This document shows, piece after piece, positions 25,582 through 33,676 of a DNA stretch of 51,510 bases (within the stretch, counting starts at the first letter, position 1; each line of letters opens with the position of its first letter). The stretch lies in assembly GCA_024637305.1 (NCBI GenBank), contig JAGXFI010000074.1, positions 1 to 51,510 of the forward strand, given 5' to 3'. The DNA comes from Sulfitobacter sp. (GTDB lineage: Bacteria > Pseudomonadota > Alphaproteobacteria > Rhodobacterales > Rhodobacteraceae). The position numbers and the translations under genes were made by a program. A model generated the notes under the pieces. That model was not told the DNA's origin, searched no databases, and was given only the letters and a program-made list of their open reading frames with translations.

Positions 25582-26970
25582 ATGACGCAGTCGACGATCC
25601 GGCCCCTGACCGGGCGCATGCGCGCCAGCTGGATACGGCTGCGCACGATGATTGCCTTGCGTTGGTTTGCCATTGCGGGACAGCTTATTGCCACGACATT
25701 CGCGCCGCTTTTGTACGGGCTCGAGCTTGAGTTGGGCTGGTGCTACCTTGTCATCGGCGCCTCGATCATCGGCAACCTCATCGCGACCCTTGTTTTCCCG
25801 GAAAACAAAAGGTTATCGGAGCGGGAGAACTTGTTCATGATCATGTTCGACCTGCTTCAGCTCAGCTTGCTGCTGTTTTTAACTGGCGGTTTGAACAACC
25901 CGTTCGCGATCCTTTTGCTGGGGCCTGTCACGATCTCGGCAGCCGCGCTGACGCTGCGATCCACAATCGTGATGTGTGGGCTTGCGATCGTTCTGGTGAC
26001 GGTGCTGGCGTGGTTTCATATCCCGCTCAGAACCCAGGCTGGCGACATTCTGGCGATCCCGCAGATGTTCATCTTTGGCACATGGATCAGTCTGATCATC
26101 GCGATCCTGTTTACCAGTGCCTACTCGCGACGTGTCACCACCGAGATCCATTCAATGGCAGACGCGCTTGCGGCGACGCAAATGGCACTTTCACGTGAAC
26201 AAAAACTAACCGACCTCGGCGGTGTCGTTGCCGCGGCGGCGCATGAGCTTGGCACTCCGCTGGCGACGATAAAGCTCGCGAGTGCGGAGCTGGTCAGCGA
26301 ACTCCGCGACCGTCCGGACCTCTTGGAAGACGCGCAGTTGATCCGGGACCAGTCCGACCGGTGCCGCGATATTCTGCGCGACATGGGACGCGCAGGAAAG
26401 GACGATCTGCATCTGCGACACGCACCTCTGATGACGGTCATAGAAACGGCTGCAGACCCGCATCGGACGCGCGGCAAGAACGTCATTCTCGGGTTCAACC
26501 CCGCCGACGGGTCCGAAATGTCGCAACCGTCGATACGTCAGATGCCTGAGATCGTTCACGGATTGCGCAACCTTGTGCAAAACGCCGTGGATTTCGCCGC
26601 TGATACCGTCTGGATAGAGGCGCGTTGGAACGAGCAGGATATAGTTGTACGGATCATGGACGACGGCCCCGGATTTCCGCCGCATGTGCTGGGTCGGATC
26701 GGGGATCCGTTCATGGGAAAACGGCGGCGCGCAGAGCGCTCAGACCAACGGCCCGAATATGAAGGCATGGGGCTGGGCTTGTTTATTGCCAAAACGCTGC
26801 TGGAGCGCAGCGGTGCAAGGCTCAAATTCGCCAACGGTGCGGACGAAAGTGGCGTACGTCACCGGCGAATTGGCGCAGTGGTCGAAGTCAGGTGGCCGCG
26901 ACAAAAGATCGACGACGCGCGAGGTGAATTCTCCATCGGATTGGGCGACAACCGTCATATTACCGCATAA
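25582..26970 (+). CDS. regB: Redox sensor histidine kinase PrrB/RegB
   Basis: A 462-aa sensor, the usual length for RegB/PrrB. Six membrane segments lie within residues about 25–180. GGLNNPF (102–108) matches the ubiquinone-binding heptapeptide GGxxNPF. The H-box AAAHELGTPLATIKLASAEL holds His221, and Cys261 (DRCRDIL) is the redox-active cysteine. A HATPase domain follows (NLVQNAVDFA, DDGPGF, GLGLFIAKTLLE). The start is ATG 25582 with AAGGGC upstream; two earlier in-frame ATGs add non-family sequence. It signals to PrrA encoded divergently. Confidence 0.97.
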   Translation: MTQSTIRPLTGRMRASWIRLRTMIALRWFAIAGQLIATTFAPLLYGLELELGWCYLVIGASIIGNLIATLVFPENKRLSERENLFMIMFDLLQLSLLLFLTGGLNNPFAILLLGPVTISAAALTLRSTIVMCGLAIVLVTVLAWFHIPLRTQAGDILAIPQMFIFGTWISLIIAILFTSAYSRRVTTEIHSMADALAATQMALSREQKLTDLGGVVAAAAHELGTPLATIKLASAELVSELRDRPDLLEDAQLIRDQSDRCRDILRDMGRAGKDDLHLRHAPLMTVIETAADPHRTRGKNVILGFNPADGSEMSQPSIRQMPEIVHGLRNLVQNAVDFAADTVWIEARWNEQDIVVRIMDDGPGFPPHVLGRIGDPFMGKRRRAERSDQRPEYEGMGLGLFIAKTLLERSGARLKFANGADESGVRHRRIGAVVEVRWPRQKIDDARGEFSIGLGDNRHITA

Positions 26971-26982
26971 CTTTCCCCTTTA

Positions 26983-26997
26983 TTAACTGTCCGTTAA
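26983..26997. promoter_or_regulatory. Full CtrA-type box TTAA-N7-TTAA
   Basis: TTAACTGTCCGTTAA is an exact TTAA-N7-TTAA palindrome, followed by C as in the extended consensus. It lies in the 71-bp gap between prrB and the DivL-like PAS gene, ending 44 nt before that gene's ATG, a good position for promoter control. It would make this gene part of the CtrA regulon. Confidence 0.6.
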
Positions 26998-27041
26998 CCG
27001 TTTCTCGGCGAAAATACGTTTTTGTTTCGGTTGGAAGACAG

Positions 27042-28553
27042 ATGCCCCTCATCAATGTCATCGTGATCCTGTGTGCCGCGCTTTTCAGTGCAGGGCTTGC
27101 TTTGCTTTGGCTGCGACAGCCGCGGCGGAAACATGCGCTGCAGCCACAAGAACCTGCGCAGACCCTTCTGTTCGAAGACGGTATTTTGCATCACGCCTCC
27201 GCAGAAGCCTGCGCAAGATTTGCTTTGGTGACAGGGTCAGATGAGTGGGAAGACCTGCGAGATCAGTTGCTTGAGACGTTTCCCGATTTTCCCTCGCGCC
27301 CGACATCGCCATCGCAGGGTGAAGCGCGCCTGCGCGCGGATGCCCCCGGCATGACAAGCGAAGTATCGATCACGTGGCGCGGTGCAATGGCACATGTTTC
27401 CTTTTTGGATACGCAGGACCGGTCAACAGTCAGCGCTGAGACCCTGCAAGAGCTCGATACCCTGCGCCAGGTCAATGCCAGCGTTCCGCATCCCGTCTGG
27501 CGGGTGGATGCGCGCGGAAAAACCGTCTGGCGCAATCCGGCCTATGTCGGGCTTTACACTCGGGTGAAGCCGGCTGCGGCACATGTGGACGAGCCGCTGT
27601 TCGAAACGCTGGACTTTGACGACATTCCCGAAGAAGGCAGGCGCGCTTCGCTTCCGATTTCCGGAACAAAAAAGCTTGATTGGTTCAATGTGACCAAAAC
27701 TGCGGTTGCCGACGGCGCTATCTTTAACGCGTCTTCTCTGAATGCAGTCGTTTTGGCGGAAGAGGCGCAAAGGAATTTTGTCCAGACGCTTGCCAAGACA
27801 TTTGCGCACCTTTCGATCGGTTTGGCTATTTTCGACCGCAACCGTCAGCTTGCGCTTTTCAATCCAGCTCTGATCGACCTCACCAATCTTCCTGCGGAAT
27901 TTCTCAGCGCGCGACCGACGATGATGTCCTTCTTTGACCGCCTGCGCGAAAACCGCCGGATGCCCGAGCCAAAAAATTACCGCAACTGGCGTCAGGAGAT
28001 CGCCGAAGTCATCGCAGCAGCCAACGATGGGCGGTATCAGGAAACCTGGTCGCTGGAGTCCGGGCAAACCTATAAAGTTAGCGGCCGCCCGCATCCCGAT
28101 GGAGCCACGGCTTTTCTGCTTGAGGATATCAGCGCAGAAGTCTCCCTGACGCGTAATTTCAGGGCAGAGCTTGAGACGGCACAATGCCTGCTTGACACGA
28201 TGGTGGACGGTTTGGCCGTCTTTTCCGCGACTGGTCAACTTACTTTTTCCAATTGCATCTACCAGGATCTTTGGTGTCTCGATACGGAATCCAGCTTTGT
28301 CGATTTCACCATCAGCGATTCCATTGCCGTGTGGCGGGAAATGTCCAACCCCAACAAGAGATGGCAGGAAATCGAGGACTTTGTTCTGAGCTACGGGCAT
28401 CGCCAGTCTTTCGATATCCCCATTCAGCCAAAAGGCGGTGGCCCGATGGCCTGTCAGATTGTCCCAATTGTATCCGGTGCTACGCTGGTCAGGTTTTGCA
28501 AGGTCTCCGCGCTGGAGCCGCTTCCTGAGCCAGTAAACTTCCTCAAGGAATAG
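27042..28553 (+). CDS. PAS-domain protein, DivL-like, without kinase domain
   Basis: A 503-aa protein with one N-terminal membrane helix (about 4–24), then at least three PAS-like modules: about 145–190 (PHPVWRVDARGKTVWRNPAYVGLY), about 260–350 (LSIGLAIFDRNRQLALFNPALIDL), and about 385–490 (MVDGLAVFSATGQLTFSN). The layout is that of the N-terminal part of the cell-cycle regulator DivL or similar sensors, but the protein stops before any HisKA/HATPase domain. GGAAG lies 4 nt before the ATG. A CtrA-type box lies upstream and tsaE follows after 37 nt. The function is unknown; possibly a signalling partner in CckA–CtrA control. Confidence 0.83.
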   Translation: MPLINVIVILCAALFSAGLALLWLRQPRRKHALQPQEPAQTLLFEDGILHHASAEACARFALVTGSDEWEDLRDQLLETFPDFPSRPTSPSQGEARLRADAPGMTSEVSITWRGAMAHVSFLDTQDRSTVSAETLQELDTLRQVNASVPHPVWRVDARGKTVWRNPAYVGLYTRVKPAAAHVDEPLFETLDFDDIPEEGRRASLPISGTKKLDWFNVTKTAVADGAIFNASSLNAVVLAEEAQRNFVQTLAKTFAHLSIGLAIFDRNRQLALFNPALIDLTNLPAEFLSARPTMMSFFDRLRENRRMPEPKNYRNWRQEIAEVIAAANDGRYQETWSLESGQTYKVSGRPHPDGATAFLLEDISAEVSLTRNFRAELETAQCLLDTMVDGLAVFSATGQLTFSNCIYQDLWCLDTESSFVDFTISDSIAVWREMSNPNKRWQEIEDFVLSYGHRQSFDIPIQPKGGGPMACQIVPIVSGATLVRFCKVSALEPLPEPVNFLKE

Positions 28554-28590
28554 CCCTTGCGGGCAGCACGCCGGACGCTAGGCTGCTGGC

Positions 28591-29055
28591 ATGACTTCGC
28601 GGCAAATTACCCTCACTTTCAACTCAGCTAATGAGACGGCCTGTTTCGCAGCCGACCTTGGCCAGAAGCTGGTCCCGGGCGATACAATTCTGCTGAGCGG
28701 TGAAGTCGGGGCAGGTAAAACCCATTTTGCGCGCAGTCTGATCCAGTCTTTGATTGCCATGCCCGAAGACGTCCCATCCCCAACCTTCACGCTAGTACAA
28801 ACCTACGACGTGCCAGCAGGAACGATTTGGCACGCTGATTTGTATCGCCTCACTTCCACTTCCGAGATCGAGGAACTGGGGCTTATTGACGCTTTCGACG
28901 ACGCCATTTGCCTCATCGAATGGCCTGACAGGCTAGGCGATCTGCGCCCGCGGGATGCACTGGACATCACGCTGTCTGCGGGGGATGGTGAGAGGTCGCG
29001 GCACCTCGACGCGATCTGGCAGGATCCCAAATGGGACGAAAGACTCGCGGACTGA
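28591..29055 (+). CDS. tsaE: tRNA t6A biosynthesis ATPase TsaE
   Basis: A 154-aa P-loop protein. Walker A is GEVGAGKT (37–44), followed by VPSPTFTLVQTYD and HADLYRL, both family hallmarks, and LIEWPDR. It stimulates the TsaBD complex in t6A formation. It is separated by 1 nt from amgK and so heads a run of tightly packed genes that continues through addA. Confidence 0.95.
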   Translation: MTSRQITLTFNSANETACFAADLGQKLVPGDTILLSGEVGAGKTHFARSLIQSLIAMPEDVPSPTFTLVQTYDVPAGTIWHADLYRLTSTSEIEELGLIDAFDDAICLIEWPDRLGDLRPRDALDITLSAGDGERSRHLDAIWQDPKWDERLAD

Positions 29056-29056
29056 C

Positions 29057-30055
29057 ATGGCAGACAGAAGTGTAATAATAGACCGGTTTCTATCCCGAAA
29101 CGGGCTGGCGGAATGCTCGCGTGTGACCGTTGCCGGTGATGCGTCCAACCGCCGATACGAGCGTATCCGGCGCAACAATGGAACGACCGTTATCCTGATG
29201 GACGCGCCGCCGGACAAGGGTGAAGACACGCGGCCATTCATCCATATCGCCAACCATCTGCGGCACCTTGGCCTTAGCGCGCCAGAGGTCTACGCCAGTG
29301 ATGTCGAAAATGGCCTCATGGTGATCGAAGATCTTGGCGACGACCTGTTTGCCCGTGTCATTGACGCGGGAACGGTCGCGGACATACCGCTCTACAATGC
29401 CTGCGTGGATGTCCTTGGCGTTCTGCACGCAGCCGCCTTGCCCGATGTAGCGGCCTATGATGCTGATATTTTGACCGAATTGGCCGGACTTCCGTTCGTT
29501 TGGTACCATGCCGACCCTGGCGGGCTTCCGGCTTTCCATCAGATGTTTTATCCTCTGTGCCAAGAGGTCACAGAGGCGCGGCAAGTCCTGGTTCTGCGTG
29601 ACTATCACGCCGAAAACCTGCTTTGGCTACCGGAGCGAGAAGGTTTCGCACGGGTTGGGCTGCTTGATTTTCAGGACGCAATGATTTGTCATCCCGCCTA
29701 TGATCTCGTGTCCGTTCTTCAAGATGCCCGGCGGGACGTATCGCCGAAAATCGAGACGGTGATGATTGACCGCTATCTAGCGCAAAACCCCCAAGATAGA
29801 GAAAGGTTTCTCCGTGCCTACGCGATCTTGGGAACCCAGCGAAACTTGCGCATTCTGGGCGTCTTCGCACGGTTGTGTATGCGCGACGGCAAGCCCCATT
29901 ACGTCGATCTCATTCCGCGCGTCTGGTGCCATATTCAGACCAATCTGAAACACCCCGCGCTCGCTGAAGTTGCTGCGTACCTGGAAAATACGCTGCCAAG
30001 CCCCACGCCCGAAATCCTTGCAAAGTTGAAGAGCCGATGCGCGACGAAAGCCTAG
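29057..30055 (+). CDS. amgK: Aminoglycoside-phosphotransferase-family kinase, AmgK-like
   Basis: A 332-aa kinase-like protein. VLRDYHAENLLWL is the Brenner-type catalytic loop (H-x-E-N) and VGLLDFQDAMICHPAYDLVSVLQDARRDV is the metal-binding D region with the family's conserved tail. AmgK phosphorylates N-acetylmuramic acid at the anomeric position in the peptidoglycan-recycling shortcut that feeds MurU. The start is ATG 29057, 1 nt after the tsaE stop; the open frame extends upstream inside tsaE. The next gene is murU-like, overlapping by 19 nt, which supports the AmgK identity. Confidence 0.9.
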   Translation: MADRSVIIDRFLSRNGLAECSRVTVAGDASNRRYERIRRNNGTTVILMDAPPDKGEDTRPFIHIANHLRHLGLSAPEVYASDVENGLMVIEDLGDDLFARVIDAGTVADIPLYNACVDVLGVLHAAALPDVAAYDADILTELAGLPFVWYHADPGGLPAFHQMFYPLCQEVTEARQVLVLRDYHAENLLWLPEREGFARVGLLDFQDAMICHPAYDLVSVLQDARRDVSPKIETVMIDRYLAQNPQDRERFLRAYAILGTQRNLRILGVFARLCMRDGKPHYVDLIPRVWCHIQTNLKHPALAEVAAYLENTLPSPTPEILAKLKSRCATKA

Positions 30056-30726
30056 CGGTCATGCTGTTTGCCGCAGGTTTTGGCACCCGGATGCGACATC
30101 TCACAATGGACCGGCCAAAGCCGTTGATCAACGTTGCGGGCAACCCGTTGATCGATCATGCGCTGGACCTTGCGCAAGCCACCCATCCGCCGCGGATCGT
30201 GGCAAACCTTCATTACCTGCCCGACCAGCTGGAGGCCCATCTCGCCCCACGCGGCGTCACGACAGTAACCGAGACCCCGAACATCCTCGACACGGGCGGC
30301 GGTCTGCGAAACGCATTGGATCTATTGGGGACAAACCCGGTCATCACGATGAACACGGATGCAATTTGGGTCGGACCGAATCCATTGGCTATCTTGCTCA
30401 AAGCGTGGGATCCGGACCGCATGGACGCCTTGCTGATCGGGATCGAGCCCGCGAGAGCAAGTGGCCATCCCAAGGGTGATTTCGATATATCCGGTGACGG
30501 TCTCCTGACGCGAGGAAGCGCGCTTATTTACGGGGGAATCCAGATCATCAAGACAGATCTGCTTGCGGATATTCCTGATGAGGCCTTTTCGCTCAATGTG
30601 GTCTGGGACCTCATGCTTGGGCGAAAGCGGCTCTATGGTGCGACTTATCCCGGCGATTGGTGTGACGTCGGGCACCCCGAGGGTATAGCGATGGCTGAAG
30701 CATTGCTGGAGCAATCTGATGTTTGA
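30037..30726 (+). CDS. murU: Nucleotidyltransferase, MurU-like (MurNAc-1-P uridylyltransferase)
   Basis: A 229-aa sugar-nucleotide pyrophosphorylase. MLFAAGFGTRMRHLTMDRPKPLINVAGNPLIDH is the nucleotide-binding signature, followed by DTGGGLRNAL and VITMNTDAIW (metal). It would make UDP-MurNAc from MurNAc-1-P produced by AmgK. ATG 30037 fits the family; 30061 (MLFAAGFG) is a shorter alternative. It overlaps amgK by 19 nt and addB by 8 nt, so translation is coupled across the operon. GDP- or dTDP-sugar use is less likely, given the AmgK partner. Confidence 0.9.
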   Translation: MRDESLAVMLFAAGFGTRMRHLTMDRPKPLINVAGNPLIDHALDLAQATHPPRIVANLHYLPDQLEAHLAPRGVTTVTETPNILDTGGGLRNALDLLGTNPVITMNTDAIWVGPNPLAILLKAWDPDRMDALLIGIEPARASGHPKGDFDISGDGLLTRGSALIYGGIQIIKTDLLADIPDEAFSLNVVWDLMLGRKRLYGATYPGDWCDVGHPEGIAMAEALLEQSDV

Positions 30727-33676
30727 GCCCGCAGAAGCCCCGAGGGTCTTTGGCGTGCCGCCCGGTGTGGATTTTCCGCAGGCGCTCGTCGATGGGATAG
30801 TGTCAGCGATGGCAGATCAACCGCCAGAATCGCTTGCACGGGTACATGTCATCGTCAACACAACGCGCATGTCCCGCCGATTACGAGAAATATTCGAGCG
30901 CGGACCGGCGCGGTTACTGCCGAAGATAACGCTGATTACTGAGCTGAGCGGTTTGGTGCCGGGCGTCGTGGCTCCGCCCGCCACTTCTGCGCTTCGGCGA
31001 CGGTTGGAGTTGATTGCGTTGGTATCTGCTCTGCTCGACCGTAACCCGGACCTCGCCCCTCGCGCGTCACTCTATGATCTAGCGGACAGCCTTGCAGCGT
31101 TGATCGACGAGATGCAGGGCGAAGGCGTCAGCCCTGATGCGATCTCGGATCTGGATGTCTCTGATCAATCCGGTCACTGGGATCGCGCCAAGACCTTTCT
31201 CGGCATTGCACAAACCTACCTTGAACAAACTGACGCCGAACCCGATCAGGAGGCTCTGCGCCGCAGGTTAGTGACTGATATAGCCCGACATTGGCACGAC
31301 GAGCCCCCAGTTGGTCCGGTGATCCTGGCGGGATCTACCGGATCGCGCGGGACGACCATGCTTTTGATGCAAGCGGTTGCTAAATTGCCGCAGGGGGCGC
31401 TGGTACTTCCAGGCTTTGACTTCGACACGCCAACGGGCGCGTGGGCGGCGCTGCACAATCCGCTGATGTCCGAGGACCATCCGCAATACCGCTTTTATGC
31501 GCTTTTGAAAGAGCTTGGTATATCCCCAAATGCCGTTCAGCGCTGGCACAACGCAACCCCACCGTCGCCTGAGCGCAACAAGCTGATTTCCCTGTCGCTT
31601 CGACCCGCGCCCGTCACGGACGCATGGCGCATAGAAGGTCCGAATCTGATCGGTCTGACGGAAGCAACGGAACGGATGACCCTGGTCGAAGCCGACACGC
31701 CGCGTGCGGAGGCGCTTGCCATAGCGATGAAGTTACGGATCGCAGCCGAAGAAGGTCGAACCGCCGCGCTCATCACGCCTGACCGGATGCTGACCCGCCG
31801 CGTGACCTCAGCGCTCAGTCGCTGGAACATCTTACCGGATGACAGCGCCGGAACGCCGTTGCAGCTTTCGCCCCCCGGACGTTTTCTGCGGCATGTCGCG
31901 GGGCTGTTCACGCACCGTCTGGGCGCGGAGGCGCTCTTGACGCTGCTGAAGCATCCGCTGACCCACAGCAACGACAGTCGAAACGAACATCAACTTTTTA
32001 CGCAGCGCATCGAACTTGCCATTCGGTCGCGCGGGTTACCCTATCCTGATCCCGCCGGTTTTACGAAGCTTGCCGCGAAAAGCGTGCCTGCCGGGACCGA
32101 CCCCGCGACGACATCTGCCTGGGCGGAGTGGATCGCAAAGACTCTGATGGATCGTCAGGTCGCGGGTGATTTGCCTCTTGTTCAATGGGTCGAAAGCCAC
32201 CTTCAAATCGCGAACATGCTTGCCGCCGGACCCGACGGGACAGATCGGCACGGTTTATGGCAGCAAAACGCGGGCGAAAAGGCGCGGGCCGTAATGGCGA
32301 ATCTGATGGAACAGGCACCGCATGGCGGATCGTTTTCAGCCGCTGATTATGTCGACATTGTCGGTGCCTTACTATCTGGCGAAGATGTCCGGGATCGCGA
32401 CGCGCCACATCCGGGCATAATGATCTGGGGAACGTTGGAAGCGCGCGTTCAAGGCGCTGATCTGGTCATTCTGGGGGGTCTGAATGATGGTACCTGGCCC
32501 GAAGCTCCGTCGCCCGACCCATGGCTGAACCGAAAGATGCGTAGCGACGCCGGGCTGTTGTTGCCAGAGCGGCGGATAGGGCTGTCAGCGCATGATTACC
32601 AGCAGGCGGTCTGCGCGCCGGAAGTTTGGCTGACCCGCTCGATCCGGTCCGAGGACGCGGAAACGGTGCCGTCCCGCTGGCTTAACCGCTTAAGCAACCT
32701 GATGAATGGACTACCGCGACAAGGCGGCAAAACAGCCTTCGAAGAAATGCGCAATCGAGGTCAGTACTGGCTTGATCAGGCCCGTGCGCTGGAACGGACA
32801 GACCCGATTTGCCCATCGCCCCGCCCTTCCCCACGACCGCCCGTCTCTGCGCGTCCGCGAAGTTTGTCCGTGACGGAAATAACGCGGCTTATCCGTGATC
32901 CCTATGCGATCTATGCCAAGCATTGCCTGAAGCTTCGGATGCTGCGCCCTCTTGTCCAGTCGCCGGACGCTCCGTTACGAGGTGTGATTGTTCATGCGGT
33001 GCTCGAACGCTTTGTCAAGAATGTGACTGCTGACCCTTCTCAGCTGACCAAAACCGCTCTGTTAGAGACTTCTTCGACGGTGCTCACCGATCTTGTCCCT
33101 TGGCCTGCCGTGCGGGTGATGTGGCTGGCCAAGATTGAGCGGATCGCGGATTGGTTCATCGAAGAAGAGACCAAAAGACAAGCGACCGCCCAAGCGGTAG
33201 CCTTCGAGAATGGTGCGCGCGGCAAGCTGGAATTGACCGATCTCGGCTTTACTCTGCGCTGCGTGGCTGACCGGATTGACCGCGACGCCGCCGGTGATGT
33301 GCTGATCTACGATTACAAGACTGGAACGCCCCCAGCGACGAAAAAGCAGATCGCGTTCGAAAAACAACTGCTCATCGAAGCGGCGATGATCGAGGAAGGT
33401 GCCTTTGCCGAGATTGGTGCGACGCGCGTCGCAAAGGCCGCGTACATTGGCTTGGGAAGCAATCCGTCCGAAGTCCCTGCCCCGCTGGAGGAAGAACCGC
33501 CTGCGCAAGTCCTGCTTGGCCTTAGAGAGTTGATTGCATCCTATCTCAATCCCACGCAAGGCTTCACCTCGCGTCGAATGATGGAGCAGGACAGGTTTTC
33601 AGGTGATTACGATCATTTGGCGCGCTTCGGTGAATGGGACGATACCGACGAGCCCGTGCCGGAGGACCTGATATGA
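30719..33676 (+). CDS. addB: Double-strand break repair protein AddB
   Basis: A 985-aa alphaproteobacterial-type AddB. The N-terminal half is helicase-like and inactive (VIVNTTRMSRRLREIFE start); VLGGLNDGTWPEAPSPDPWLNRKMR is a strong family motif. The C-terminal nuclease domain has VADRIDRD and YDYKTGTPP (PD-(D/E)xK). The four-Cys iron–sulfur site of Firmicute AddB is not seen here. It overlaps murU by 8 nt and addA by ATGA. With AddA it forms the helicase–nuclease that starts RecA-dependent repair. Confidence 0.96.
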   Translation: MFEPAEAPRVFGVPPGVDFPQALVDGIVSAMADQPPESLARVHVIVNTTRMSRRLREIFERGPARLLPKITLITELSGLVPGVVAPPATSALRRRLELIALVSALLDRNPDLAPRASLYDLADSLAALIDEMQGEGVSPDAISDLDVSDQSGHWDRAKTFLGIAQTYLEQTDAEPDQEALRRRLVTDIARHWHDEPPVGPVILAGSTGSRGTTMLLMQAVAKLPQGALVLPGFDFDTPTGAWAALHNPLMSEDHPQYRFYALLKELGISPNAVQRWHNATPPSPERNKLISLSLRPAPVTDAWRIEGPNLIGLTEATERMTLVEADTPRAEALAIAMKLRIAAEEGRTAALITPDRMLTRRVTSALSRWNILPDDSAGTPLQLSPPGRFLRHVAGLFTHRLGAEALLTLLKHPLTHSNDSRNEHQLFTQRIELAIRSRGLPYPDPAGFTKLAAKSVPAGTDPATTSAWAEWIAKTLMDRQVAGDLPLVQWVESHLQIANMLAAGPDGTDRHGLWQQNAGEKARAVMANLMEQAPHGGSFSAADYVDIVGALLSGEDVRDRDAPHPGIMIWGTLEARVQGADLVILGGLNDGTWPEAPSPDPWLNRKMRSDAGLLLPERRIGLSAHDYQQAVCAPEVWLTRSIRSEDAETVPSRWLNRLSNLMNGLPRQGGKTAFEEMRNRGQYWLDQARALERTDPICPSPRPSPRPPVSARPRSLSVTEITRLIRDPYAIYAKHCLKLRMLRPLVQSPDAPLRGVIVHAVLERFVKNVTADPSQLTKTALLETSSTVLTDLVPWPAVRVMWLAKIERIADWFIEEETKRQATAQAVAFENGARGKLELTDLGFTLRCVADRIDRDAAGDVLIYDYKTGTPPATKKQIAFEKQLLIEAAMIEEGAFAEIGATRVAKAAYIGLGSNPSEVPAPLEEEPPAQVLLGLRELIASYLNPTQGFTSRRMMEQDRFSGDYDHLARFGEWDDTDEPVPEDLI

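Noticed and set aside
26186..26201. parS-like core TTCACGTGAA inside prrB
   Set aside because: Only about 12 of 16 positions match parS, because the outer bases differ; it lies within a conserved coding region and is probably chance.
32682..32696. TTAA repeats resembling a CtrA box
   Set aside because: Spacing is four, not seven, and the site is inside addB.
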